Positions 34,394-41,997 of a stretch of DNA of 64,000 bases are shown here, piece after piece (the first letter of the stretch is position 1; every line of letters begins with the position of its first letter). The stretch is from Morganella morganii. Lineage in GTDB: Bacteria > Pseudomonadota > Gammaproteobacteria > Enterobacterales > Enterobacteriaceae. The notes beneath the pieces are model-generated. The model saw only the letters and a program-made list of their open reading frames with translations. It had not been told where the DNA came from and did no database searches. A program made the position numbers and the translations under genes. The DNA is taken from positions 1,612,001 through 1,676,000 of the forward strand of contig NZ_CP066129.1 in the NCBI RefSeq assembly GCF_019242955.1, read 5' to 3'.

Positions 34394-34696
34394 ATGGGAA
34401 AGTCACTCAGACAACTGCTGGCTGAGGAAAAGCCGGAAGTTGCGGCAGCAGCACGGGTTCAGGCGGACGAGATCCTGCTGAATATCCATCTGGCGGAACT
34501 GCGGGAAAAAGTGAACAAAACACAGGTGGAAATGGCACAAGCGCTGGGAATCAAACAGCCGACGGTCGCCGGGATGGAAAAACCGGGGCGTGATGTCAAA
34601 TTATCCACGCTGAGACGCTATGTGGACGCTATCGGCGGAAAACTGAATATTGATGTTGAGCTGCCGGACGGCACGCATTATATGTTCAGGGTCTGA
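34394..34696 (+). CDS. HigA/XRE-type antitoxin
   Basis: A 100-residue antitoxin with a Cro/C1-type helix-turn-helix (about 45-90: LREKVNKTQVEMAQALGIKQPTVAGMEKPGRDVKLSTLRRYVDAIGGKL). The N-terminal part, SLRQLLAEEKPEVAAAARVQADEIL, probably neutralises the toxin. The ATG at 34394 is preceded by AGGAG; an upstream in-frame ATG would overlap the toxin. The protein should also repress the pair promoter at 33996-34024. Confidence 0.88.
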   Translation: MGKSLRQLLAEEKPEVAAAARVQADEILLNIHLAELREKVNKTQVEMAQALGIKQPTVAGMEKPGRDVKLSTLRRYVDAIGGKLNIDVELPDGTHYMFRV

Positions 34697-34745
34697 TACG
34701 GGATACGGCGGATAAAACAGAGAAATAAACAGGAGAGGTAAACGT

Positions 34746-34821
34746 TGGCTCCTCCAGCTGGACTCGAACCAGCGACATACGGATTAACAGTCCGCCGTTC
34801 TACCGACTGAACTATGGAGGA
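34746..34821 (-). tRNA. tRNA-Asn (GTT), copy 1
   Basis: A 76-nt tRNA gene on the minus strand with CCA encoded. Acceptor TCCTCCA pairs with TGGAGGA, the anticodon loop CTGTTAA gives GTT (Asn), and the T arm GGTTCGAGTCC is present. It closely resembles E. coli asnT. It is the copy nearest the toxin-antitoxin pair, and lacks the hairpin terminator seen after the other three. Confidence 0.97.
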
Positions 34822-34841
34822 ATATCTTCAACGCGGGGTGC

Positions 34842-34870
34842 ATAGTAGTGCGGTGGTGCGGGTTTGTCAA
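34842..34870 (-). promoter_or_regulatory. Promoter of tRNA-Asn copy 1
   Basis: On the minus strand TTGACA (34865-34870) and TACTAT (34842-34847) are 17 nt apart, followed by the GC-rich discriminator GCACCCCG, as in stringently controlled stable-RNA promoters. Confidence 0.85.
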
Positions 34871-35035
34871 AATGAAAAATAACTTTTTGAATCGTTCGCT
34901 TTGTTTATGATCACTTTGCGGAAAATAACAGCGTGAAACGGAATTTTTTGCCTGTAAATCAGTCAGTCACAGGAAATAAAAACAGATAAATAAAAACAGC
35001 TAAATAAAAGATGGCGGCGTGTCAGAAAGCAAAAA

Positions 35036-35054
35036 GCCCGCTCAGTGAGCGGGC
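35036..35054 (-). terminator. Terminator of tRNA-Asn copy 2
   Basis: GCCCGCTCAGTGAGCGGGC is a perfect self-complementary stem, followed on the minus strand by TTTTTGC. It lies 9 nt after the tRNA 3-prime end. Confidence 0.9.
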
Positions 35055-35063
35055 TCTTAAATC

Positions 35064-35139
35064 TGGCTCCTCCAGCTGGACTCGAACCAGCGACATACGG
35101 ATTAACAGTCCGCCGTTCTACCGACTGAACTATGGAGGA
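35064..35139 (-). tRNA. tRNA-Asn (GTT), copy 2
   Basis: Identical in sequence to copy 1, 76 nt with encoded CCA. It has its own promoter at 35167-35195 and terminator at 35036-35054, so it is a separate transcription unit. A short hairpin occupies its 5-prime leader. Confidence 0.97.
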
Positions 35140-35166
35140 AGCGTGTTCTCTGTGAGAACGGGGTGC

Positions 35167-35195
35167 ATAGTAATGCGGTCAGTACGGATTGTCAA
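35167..35195 (-). promoter_or_regulatory. Promoter of tRNA-Asn copy 2
   Basis: TTGACA (35190-35195) and TACTAT (35167-35172) on the minus strand, 17-nt spacer, GC-rich discriminator. Transcription should begin near 35160, right at the leader hairpin. Confidence 0.85.
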
Positions 35196-35356
35196 AGCGA
35201 AAATCAGGGAATGTGATCTGTTTGCTGTACTTATGAGCATTCAGGCGGAATAATCATCAAAATCACAGGGTTAACAGGTATAAATCCGGGTTTTTAATTG
35301 ACGGAGATAACAGGAAAGGCGATAAGGGAGACCGATGATCAGCAGAAATGAAAAAA

Positions 35357-35375
35357 GCCCGCTCAGTGAGCAGGC
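35357..35375 (-). terminator. Terminator of tRNA-Asn copy 3
   Basis: Same hairpin as after copies 2 and 4 but with one mismatch in the stem (CAGGC for CGGGC), followed on the minus strand by six T. Confidence 0.85.
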
Positions 35376-35384
35376 TTTTAAATT

Positions 35385-35460
35385 TGGCTCCTCCAGCTGG
35401 ACTCGAACCAGCGACATACGGATTAACAGTCCGCCGTTCTACCGACTGAACTATGGAGGA
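35385..35460 (-). tRNA. tRNA-Asn (GTT), copy 3
   Basis: Identical 76-nt gene with GTT anticodon and CCA. Promoter and leader differ from the neighbours, which shows that this is not a very recent copy of the whole unit. Confidence 0.97.
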
Positions 35461-35486
35461 ATTGCGTTCTCGCGAGAACGGGGTGA

Positions 35487-35515
35487 ATCATAGCTATCCT
35501 GCGGCAGCTTGTAAA
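35487..35515 (-). promoter_or_regulatory. Promoter of tRNA-Asn copy 3
   Basis: TTTACA (35510-35515) and TATGAT (35487-35492) on the minus strand, 17 nt apart, with a discriminator TCACCCCG. Confidence 0.8.
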
Positions 35516-35590
35516 GGGCAAAATGCAAAAAAATGACTGAGTGGCTAAGGCTTGAGCAATTGCAGATAAGCAGGGGCAGAAATGCAAAAA

Positions 35591-35609
35591 GCCCGCTCAG
35601 TGAGCGGGC
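35591..35609 (-). terminator. Terminator of tRNA-Asn copy 4
   Basis: Perfect GCCCGCTCA-GTGAGCGGGC-type stem, followed on the minus strand by TTTTTGC. Confidence 0.9.
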
Positions 35610-35618
35610 TCTTAAATC

Positions 35619-35694
35619 TGGCTCCTCCAGCTGGACTCGAACCAGCGACATACGGATTAACAGTCCGCCGTTCTACCGACTGAACTATGGAGGA
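35619..35694 (-). tRNA. tRNA-Asn (GTT), copy 4
   Basis: Identical 76-nt gene with GTT anticodon and CCA. It is the first in the transcription direction of the cluster, with its own promoter at 35721-35749. Confidence 0.97.
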
Positions 35695-35720
35695 AGCGTG
35701 TTCCCTTGGGAACGAGGCGC

Positions 35721-35749
35721 ATATTAACGGGGTGACCCGGTTGTGTCAA
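35721..35749 (-). promoter_or_regulatory. Promoter of tRNA-Asn copy 4
   Basis: TTGACA (35744-35749) and TAATAT (35721-35726) on the minus strand with 17 nt between, followed by GCGCCTCG. Confidence 0.85.
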
Positions 35750-35823
35750 CGGGAAAAAAACAATTTTATACCGTTTGCTCAGCAAGTAACCCGGGTGAAT
35801 AAAAAACAGGCATAAACAGAGGG

Positions 35824-36333
35824 TTAAGCCGCACCTTTCATCCAGTGAGAGCGTGGTTTTTCCGGGTGTTCTTCCGGATAGGCCATCAGATGCAGGTCAT
35901 AAAACGACATTGTACCTTTTGTCTCTGTCATATGACGGATATCCTGCTTCAGTGTATCGCTGACCTGAGGGTGACTCAGTATAGCGGCCAGTGTTTCCTG
36001 CGGTACGGCTTCGCTGACAAACCATTCGCCGTTGTAGCACACCCGTAAATCCAGTACGCCGATATCGGAAAAACGGTAAACGGGCTTAACTTCAAAAAGT
36101 AAAACCGCGGCCATTACCAGGAACAGGGCGCTGAAACCGAGCAGCCAGTAAAAACCGAAGTAGGGTGCATAATAAATAAGAACACCCAGCACGAGATAGG
36201 ATACGACCATCGCCAGACATAAATAAGGATAGGTGCGGATAAAATGACTGCTGAAGCGGGGTTTCCCGTCCCGCTTCTCACGCTGGTTGATATTATCAAG
36301 AGCGCCGGTAATTAGTGTTCTGACGACATCCAT
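35824..36333 (-). CDS. ylaC: YlaC-family inner-membrane protein
   Basis: A 169-residue protein like E. coli YlaC (156). The shared elements recognised are NQREKRDGKPRFSSHFIRTYPYL, VLDLRVCYNGEWF and SFYDLHLMA. Two hydrophobic segments (about 35-58 and 62-82) suggest a membrane hairpin with both ends cytoplasmic. Function is unknown. GGAGG lies 8 nt before the ATG. It follows the tRNA promoters and is probably monocistronic. Confidence 0.85.
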   Translation of the reverse strand: MDVVRTLITGALDNINQREKRDGKPRFSSHFIRTYPYLCLAMVVSYLVLGVLIYYAPYFGFYWLLGFSALFLVMAAVLLFEVKPVYRFSDIGVLDLRVCYNGEWFVSEAVPQETLAAILSHPQVSDTLKQDIRHMTETKGTMSFYDLHLMAYPEEHPEKPRSHWMKGAA

Positions 36334-36791
36334 AGAATGACCTCCGGAGGTCTGCTGCTGTTCTGATACATTATATTAACATGTCCGGAACACAACCGCG
36401 CAGAACAGTTACGGCGTTTGTGAGGAATAACTGTTATGTTGTAAGGATTATTAAGAATAGTCTTACTGCTGTTAAATCAGGTGCGTCCGGCAGCTCAATT
36501 TGCTGAATTCGCAGACAATTAGCCGGATAAAAGTTAATAAATATGAGCTCTTTCACTTTTTTTAAAATTCACGGCAATAAATCAGTTGCTATTCATCCCC
36601 ACTCATGAGTTAATGTTTGCGGCCCTAAAAAGAGCAGCTTTATGTATGACAACTGAGTTTGAGCGTTTAAGTTGAGTGTTATCCAGGATAGCCTTTGACC
36701 GTTTCATATGCTGTGTGCCTCCATTTAGTTTTTGCTTCCGGCCAGTACCTGCCAAAATGGCAATGCATTTATTTATATATAGGAAAGTCAC
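36334..36791. other. Intergenic region with cspE promoter and long leader
   Basis: 458 nt between divergent ylaC and cspE. The half nearer ylaC is AT-rich. The last roughly 190 nt before the cspE start, from a GAGTTAATG motif at about 36607 on, look like a structured 5-prime leader as found in cold-shock genes. A 112-codon frame on the minus strand (36603-36941) overlaps cspE and is not credible. Confidence 0.45.
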
Positions 36792-37004
36792 ATGTCTGAC
36801 AAAATGAAAGGTCAAGTTAAGTGGTTCAACGAATCTAAAGGCTTTGGTTTCATCACTCCAGCTGATGGCAGCAAAGATGTTTTCGTTCACTTCTCTGCCA
36901 TTCAAGGCGCAGGTTTCAAAACCCTGGGCGAAGGCCAACAAGTAGAATTCACCATCGAGAATGGTGCTAAAGGCCCGGCTGCAGCTAACGTAACTCCGCT
37001 GTAA
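36792..37004 (+). CDS. cspE: Cold-shock-like protein CspE
   Basis: A 70-residue single cold-shock domain (OB-fold) RNA chaperone. It has both RNA-binding motifs, KGFGFITP (RNP1) and VFVHFSAI (RNP2), and closely tracks E. coli CspE ([42 protein letters not shown]). CspC is the other close choice. Codon use looks strongly biased toward highly expressed codons. AGGAAAG precedes the ATG, and a strong terminator follows. Confidence 0.9.
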   Translation: MSDKMKGQVKWFNESKGFGFITPADGSKDVFVHFSAIQGAGFKTLGEGQQVEFTIENGAKGPAAANVTPL

Positions 37005-37025
37005 GATATAGCCAAACCGAATTCC

Positions 37026-37057
37026 AAGCCTGCCGCGTAAGTGGCAGGCTTTTTTTA
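37026..37057 (+). terminator. Terminator of cspE
   Basis: A 9-bp stem AAGCCTGCC/GGCAGGCTT (37026-37034 and 37043-37051) followed by a T run, 22 nt after the cspE stop. Confidence 0.92.
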
Positions 37058-37107
37058 TATCTTTTTTTTATATCTATCACCTTATTATGATCACCGGGAG
37101 CCGGATT

Positions 37108-37302
37108 ATGCAGATTAACGACACCGTTTATGTCAAAACGGATGCGGATGAGCCCCGCGAAGGCCGGATATTACTGATCGAACCTTTTAGTGAAGGTGTG
37201 ATGTATCTGGTGGCTCTGCCGGAATATCCGGACGGCATCTGGTTCTTCAATGAAAAGGAGGGCGGGGATGGTGTATTCATCACGCCGAAAAATAATTTCT
37301 GA
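37108..37302 (+). CDS. dsrB: DsrB-like small protein
   Basis: A 64-residue protein matching E. coli DsrB (62): [42 protein letters not shown] and DGVFI. E. coli dsrB is RpoS-linked and lies next to the DsrA RNA gene; no DsrA-like RNA is evident here. Function is unknown. ATG 37108 is preferred over 37087 because GGAG lies at 37097-37100 and homology begins at MQIND. Confidence 0.87.
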   Translation: MQINDTVYVKTDADEPREGRILLIEPFSEGVMYLVALPEYPDGIWFFNEKEGGDGVFITPKNNF

Positions 37303-37653
37303 CTTTACATATTTTTGCGGACACCCTATACTCCGCGCATCTTTTCTGAACAGAGGACCCGGATTTGGACAGTCACAGTTATCACTCAATTAATAACTGA
37401 TCCGGCACACCTTTCTTTTCTGAAACTGTCTGCCGGTACGATGATGGCGGGCAGCACCTCTCTGCGGTACTGCACTTTTTATAATTACAGATGATCTGCC
37501 GGTTCCCGGTTGTATCACTGCGACAGGTATGCAGTATGTTTATCGTTTCTCACGCACTCTTTCCTCCTGGTTACTGAGCAGAATTCTTTCGTTATTTTTA
37601 CATTTTCTGCTGTTAACACCTGACGCTGTTGCGTCTTTCGGGTGGAGGTTACT
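37303..37653 (+). other. Leader region before mgtC-like gene with possible upstream ORFs
   Basis: 351 nt with no full gene. Possible short ORFs: TTG-start 11-codon frame at 37365-37400 (peptide MDSHSYHSINN) after AGAGGA, and ATG-start 17-codon frame at 37441-37494. A hairpin CTGCC...GGCAG spans about 37429-37455, and GACGC-TGTT-GCGTC lies at 37622-37635 just before the ribosome site. Such a layout resembles attenuation-type leaders of mgt genes, which is inference. Confidence 0.4.
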
Positions 37654-38349
37654 ATGTTTGCAATTCCTTATTTACTCAATTTACTGGCTGCGCTGGCACT
37701 TGGCGCGCTGATTGGTGCGGAGCGCCAGTGGCGTCAGCGGATGGCCGGTCTGCGGACCAATGCTTTGGTGGCAGTAGGTGCCGCTGTATTTATCTTAAGT
37801 TCTGTCACGACATCACCGGATAGTCCGGGCCGGATAGCCGCACAGGTGGTTTCCGGGATCGGTTTTCTGGGTGCCGGGGTGATTATGCGTGAAGGTATGA
37901 ATATCCGCGGACTGAACACGGCCGCCACATTATGGTGCTCTGCCGGTATTGGCGTGCTGTGCGGACTGGGGGAGTTTGGTCCGGCGTTGACAGCTGCACT
38001 GGTGATCTTATGCGCTAATATTTTGCTGCGGGAAGCTGCGCAGCGTATCAATGCACGGCCGGTTATTCACGCCACAGATCTCGTACAGGACTACAAAATC
38101 CGGGTTATCTGTCATGAAAAAGATGAAATTCTGGTCAGAACGGTGATCCTTCAGGCGCTGAATGGTTCACATGTCCGGCTGCACTCACTCAGCAGTGCAG
38201 ATACAACCGGCGGCAAACTGGAGGTTTGTGCCGAAGTTCGTGCGACACCGGCAGAGCAAAAAGAGATTGAAGGCATTGTCTGCCGGGTCAGTCTGGAAAG
38301 AAGTGTCAGTGCAGTAAACTGGATGATTGCATCTGAACTGCCGGTTTGA
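37654..38349 (+). CDS. MgtC/SapB-family membrane protein
   Basis: A 231-residue protein with an N-terminal membrane domain of about four to five helices (LLNLLAALALGALIGAERQWRQRMAGLRTNALVAVGAAVF, IGFLGAGVIMREG, GLNTAATLWCSAGIGVLCG) and a C-terminal cytoplasmic ACT-like domain (about 140-231). The family includes Salmonella MgtC, an F1Fo-ATPase inhibitor and virulence factor, and E. coli YhiD; which is the closer relation I cannot settle. ATG 37654 has GGAGG 6 nt upstream. Confidence 0.87.
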   Translation: MFAIPYLLNLLAALALGALIGAERQWRQRMAGLRTNALVAVGAAVFILSSVTTSPDSPGRIAAQVVSGIGFLGAGVIMREGMNIRGLNTAATLWCSAGIGVLCGLGEFGPALTAALVILCANILLREAAQRINARPVIHATDLVQDYKIRVICHEKDEILVRTVILQALNGSHVRLHSLSSADTTGGKLEVCAEVRATPAEQKEIEGIVCRVSLERSVSAVNWMIASELPV

Positions 38350-38406
38350 TACTTTTTGTGCGCTATACAGTGACTACCGTGATTATTTTAATAAATTCTT
38401 AAGATT

Positions 38407-38433
38407 AAGCCGGGGGTAAATCCACCGGCTTTA
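38407..38433 (+). terminator. Terminator of the mgtC-like gene
   Basis: A stem AAGCCGG/CCGGCTT (38407-38413 and 38425-38431) followed by TATT, 57 nt after the stop. Confidence 0.65.
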
Positions 38434-38882
38434 TTCTGTGTATCAACAGAATATTCATATTTAGCGATAATTTTTGATAGGGATGCAGAGTGTTTTTTAC
38501 TTATTTTAAGAATAAAGAACTAAATCCTCAGCTGTCCGGCGGATAGAAATCACCTGATCAGTGTCACACTACAGCTGATTTTTCGTGGGGGTGAAGCGGG
38601 ATCCCGGGATGAAAAACACGATTTTCATCATAACGGTCTGCCCGGATTTAAGAAAGTTTTCAGAAAAATGGTGATAAATCGTGATGGTAATCACAAGGTG
38701 GTACTTTTTCCCCGGCAATCTGTCGCTGACATAAAAAGCAAAAAACTGAAAATTTTGATCTGCTTACTTATTCCGGGTGTGACAGAAAAAATGTATCTCC
38801 GTACCGGGCGGAACAGGATGAAATGTTTATCCAAAATCCGGGGACAACCGTAATACTACTCTAATTTGTAAAAAAAAAAAGT

Positions 38883-38907
38883 ATATAGTAACCATTGGTT
38901 ACTATAT
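38883..38907. promoter_or_regulatory. 25-nt near-perfect inverted repeat in the flhDC upstream region
   Basis: ATATAGTAACCA and TGGTTACTATAT, complementary over 12 bp with one base between. It follows an A10 run. The shape is that of a dimeric repressor operator. There is no adjacent gene within 700 nt to pair it with. Confidence 0.45.
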
Positions 38908-39209
38908 TGAAGGTGATTACTTCAGGCTTATCTGACGGTATCTATGCTACATTTAATTAACGACTTTGCTAATAGGAAAATACCGGGATTGTGATGACGT
39001 AATGACATTTCTGTGACAAACGGGTGGTAATGTACCTTTCAGAAGCAAAGGCAGATAATCGGAGAGGCGGTTTAGTTTATAAAAGTATCATCTGAACGTA
39101 TATACATAACCTTATACGCTCCGAAAAGACAAATAAGTGAGCATATAAAAAGAAAAAGGCATTATTCTTTTAAAAGAAATAAAGCACATCCGGAATAGAA
39201 AACCTCAAG

Positions 39210-39226
39210 AATGAATTAAATTCATT
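39210..39226. promoter_or_regulatory. 17-nt inverted repeat in the flhDC upstream region
   Basis: AATGAATT-A-AATTCATT, 8-bp arms around a single base. In such AT-rich DNA it may be chance. Confidence 0.25.
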
Positions 39227-40062
39227 TAATCTTTAATTGCTTCTCTGCTAAATAAAGAACCCTCATTAACATAAGATAATTTTATGTTTAATGTCATAAA
39301 CAGCCCATTTTTTGTTAAAAATTACTAAACATTGATCTGCGCAGGGTATCTGAAATGTTCATGGTTACACTTTGTTATAACGTGGTCATAAACCAGGTAA
39401 AAATGAACTAAAGCGTACGATATATCACCATACCGGTTAAAAATAAGTATTTTACACCGCCATTTTTGCCAAGTATTCCCCGCGGCTATGGCATAAAGCA
39501 GACTTTCCTAATAAGACCATTTGATCTGTATCAATATATCTGTATTCATTATATGCATGGTGCAAAGGACTTAGCCGACACGTATTTTGAGTCATATTTA
39601 CCTAAAGATTACTGGCATTTGACTTAGGGGAGTGATAAGTGCGGTGGGTATTTGAGATATGTTGAGACAAAATATAATTAATAGTAAAATTGTACTAATG
39701 CATGGTGGGATATTTATCTTTCTGAGATAAAAACAAACATCAGTGGCTTGAATAGTTAATTTTGTGGTGCATAATAAATAACGTCTATAAATGATATAAG
39801 ATGATTCAGACATTAAATAAGCTGGTGCTGATTTTAATCGTTACTTTTATTGTTTACAGGTATTCCTGATGTGTATTTAATTTAAGTTTACTTTTGTGTG
39901 TTTCGCACGCATGCCGGATATTTATATGGATTGGCAGTAAACAATGGAATGAGCTCCTCCGGTATTTATAACATTACGTAAAACAGGATCTCCGGTATCA
40001 CACAGCGCCGGAGATAGTTTCTGCTGTACTTTGATGCTGCTGATATTCGGATAGGATAAAAA

Positions 40063-40416
40063 ATGAGCCAGACGACTGATTTTCTGAAGCATATTTATGA
40101 TATTAACCTCTCATACCTGCTGTTAGCCCAAAAACTTATTGCTCAGGAAAAAGCTTCTGCCATGTTCCGCTTAGGCATTAACGATGCAATGGCAACTACG
40201 TTAGCAAACCTTACGCTCTCTCAATTGGTCAAACTGGCAGAAACCAACCAGCTAATCTGTCAGTTCAGATTTGAGAGCAGCGAAACCATTGAAAAACTCA
40301 CACGTGATTCCCGCGTGGATGAATTACAACAGGTTCATACCGGAATTTTACTGTCAACCCGCCTGCTGCAAACGCACGGCGCGGCTGGCACTGACTCACA
40401 CGCAAGAAAAAGATAA
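40063..40416 (+). CDS. flhD: Flagellar master activator subunit FlhD
   Basis: A 117-residue FlhD, which with FlhC forms the heterohexamer that activates class 2 flagellar promoters. The N-terminal [24 protein letters not shown] and [30 protein letters not shown] are family hallmarks. Length matches E. coli. A GGATAGGA-like ribosome site lies before the ATG. flhC follows after 5 nt, so the two are co-transcribed. Confidence 0.95.
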   Translation: MSQTTDFLKHIYDINLSYLLLAQKLIAQEKASAMFRLGINDAMATTLANLTLSQLVKLAETNQLICQFRFESSETIEKLTRDSRVDELQQVHTGILLSTRLLQTHGAAGTDSHARKR

Positions 40417-40421
40417 GTATC

Positions 40422-41003
40422 ATGGCCGAAAAAAGTATCATCAAAGAGGCTCAGGATATCCGTCTCGCGATGGAATTAATCTCTCTGGGTGCTCGTCTTC
40501 AGATGTTGGAAAGTGAAACTCAAATCAGTCGCGGACGTCTTATCCGCCTGTACAAAGAGCTGCGCGGATGTCCTCCCCCGAAAGGGATGCTGCCGTTTTC
40601 CACAGACTGGTTTATGACATGGGAACAGAATATTCACGCCTCCATGTTTTATAATGCTTATGAGTTCCTGATGAACAGCGGACAGTGCTCCGGTGTTGAT
40701 GTGATAGTAAAGGCGTACCGGCTGTACCTGGAGCAGTGTCCGCCGGCTCCCGGTGAAGAGCCGCTGCTGGCACTGACCCGTGCCTGGACACTGGTGCGGT
40801 TTGTGGAGAGCGGAATGCTGCAGCGTTCTGTCTGCCGCTGCTGCAGCGGGTCATTTGTCACCTACGCTCACATCCCTGAAAACAGCTTTACCTGCAGTTT
40901 ATGCCAGCCGCCTTCACGGGCAATAAAAAAACGTAAACTTTCCTCACTTCCCGCCGATATTACGCTATATCGAGAGGATGGCATTGCCAAAGCGGTAATG
41001 TGA
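40422..41003 (+). CDS. flhC: Flagellar master activator subunit FlhC
   Basis: A 193-residue FlhC. Besides the DNA-binding core it has the four-cysteine zinc site CRCCSG...CSLCQ near residues 138-160. [26 protein letters not shown] is a typical FlhC stretch. With FlhD it binds class 2 promoters of flh, flg and fli operons. The gap to motA is 99 nt. Confidence 0.95.
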   Translation: MAEKSIIKEAQDIRLAMELISLGARLQMLESETQISRGRLIRLYKELRGCPPPKGMLPFSTDWFMTWEQNIHASMFYNAYEFLMNSGQCSGVDVIVKAYRLYLEQCPPAPGEEPLLALTRAWTLVRFVESGMLQRSVCRCCSGSFVTYAHIPENSFTCSLCQPPSRAIKKRKLSSLPADITLYREDGIAKAVM

Positions 41004-41102
41004 CTGGATTGATTTGGTAAACAGGCAAATTCGTTTTGCCTGTCCTTCCTGAAAGTGCCCTTTGACAGCCATCCGATACTTAACTGAGTTAAAGGGAATA
41101 GC

Positions 41103-41990
41103 GTGTTAATACTCATCGGATACATCATTGTTACGGGCACGGTCATCGGCGGCTATCTGATGGTTGGCGGCCACATGGGCGCACTTTATCAACCCGCTGA
41201 ATTTGTTATTATTTTAGGTGCCGGATTTGGCGCATTTGTCGTCGGTAACAGCGGAAAATCCATTGTTGCCCTGGGTAAAGTGCTGCCGCGTCTGTTCCGC
41301 CGCTCCTCCTACAACAAAGCGATGTCAATGGATTTGATGGCGCTGTTGTTCCAGCTTCTTAATAAATCCCGCCAGCAGGGGCTGCTGGCCCTGGAAAAAG
41401 ATATCGAGAATCCGCAGGAGAGCGATATTTTTTCCCAGTACCCGCGCATTCTTAAAGATCAGGCCGCACTGATGTTTCTGGTGGATTATCTGCGCCTGAT
41501 GATCACCAGTAACCTGCAAAGTCATGAAATTGAAGCACTGATGGATGAAGAGCTGGAAACATTCCGTCAGGAGAGCGAAGTGCCTGCTTCCGGCCTGAAT
41601 ATGGTCGGGGATTCCATGCCTGCATTCGGTATTGTTGCCGCCGTCCTCGGCGTGGTGAACGCACTGGGTTCTGCCGACCGTCCGGCCGGTGAACTGGGGG
41701 CGCTGATTGCGCATGCAATGGTCGGGACATTCCTCGGTATTCTCGTTGCGTATGGCTTTATTCTGCCGCTGGCGTCACTGATCCGCCTGCGCAGTGGTGA
41801 ACAGCTGAAAATGCTGGAATGCATCAAAGTGACTTTCCTTTCTTCCTTACAGGGTTACCCGCCGCAAATCGCCGTTGAATTCGGCCGTAAAGTGCTGTTC
41901 AGCGCAGATCGTCCGTCCTTTACCGAACTGGAAGATAAAGTCCGTGAGGTAAAAGTCAGCCACCGTACCGAAGCGCAGGACGGGGAGTAA
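41103..41990 (+). CDS. motA: Flagellar stator protein MotA
   Basis: A 295-residue inner-membrane stator subunit with four transmembrane helices: LILIGYIIVTGTVIGGYLMVG near the start, EFVIILGAGFGAFVVG, and a late pair with MPAFGIVAAVLGVVNALG and VGTFLGILVAYGFILPLAS. Charged residues in the cytoplasmic loop (residues about 60-150) contact FliG. Length equals E. coli MotA. It overlaps nothing and precedes motB by 7 nt. The start is read as GTG or TTG 41103 in the sequence GTGTTAATACTC; no ATG fits better. Confidence 0.94.
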   Translation: MLILIGYIIVTGTVIGGYLMVGGHMGALYQPAEFVIILGAGFGAFVVGNSGKSIVALGKVLPRLFRRSSYNKAMSMDLMALLFQLLNKSRQQGLLALEKDIENPQESDIFSQYPRILKDQAALMFLVDYLRLMITSNLQSHEIEALMDEELETFRQESEVPASGLNMVGDSMPAFGIVAAVLGVVNALGSADRPAGELGALIAHAMVGTFLGILVAYGFILPLASLIRLRSGEQLKMLECIKVTFLSSLQGYPPQIAVEFGRKVLFSADRPSFTELEDKVREVKVSHRTEAQDGE

Positions 41991-41997
41991 ACGGACG

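Larger units (their letters stand above)
38434..40062. other. 1.6-kb AT-rich non-coding region upstream of flhDC
   Basis: The longest gene-free stretch of the window, clearly AT-rich, with an A10 run near 38871-38880. Two inverted repeats stand out (38883-38907, 39210-39226). Short frames at 38668-38853 (+) and 39598-39813 (-) lack ribosome sites and known features. It probably holds the flhDC promoter(s), a long flhD leader and regulator sites; remnants of transferred DNA are an alternative explanation. Confidence 0.55.

Noticed and set aside
35011..35253. Plus-strand ORF (80 codons), and a similar one at 35533-35727
   Set aside because: They run antisense through tRNA genes and owe their similarity to the tRNA copies.
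34746..35694. Regularly spaced identical repeats that look like a CRISPR array
   Set aside because: The 76-nt units fold as tRNA-Asn with encoded CCA; spacers contain promoters and terminators.
36603..36941. 112-codon minus-strand ORF opposite cspE
   Set aside because: It is antisense to the conserved cold-shock gene and its leader; chance frame.
38668..38853. 61-codon ORF upstream of flhDC
   Set aside because: No ribosome site, unusual composition, no recognised motif; retained only as part of the non-coding region.
39598..39813. 71-codon minus-strand ORF
   Set aside because: No ribosome site and AT-rich; likely chance.
41004..41102. Sigma-28 promoter before motA
   Set aside because: GAAAGTGC and CCGATA are present but spaced about 2 nt too far for the consensus; not strong enough to list.
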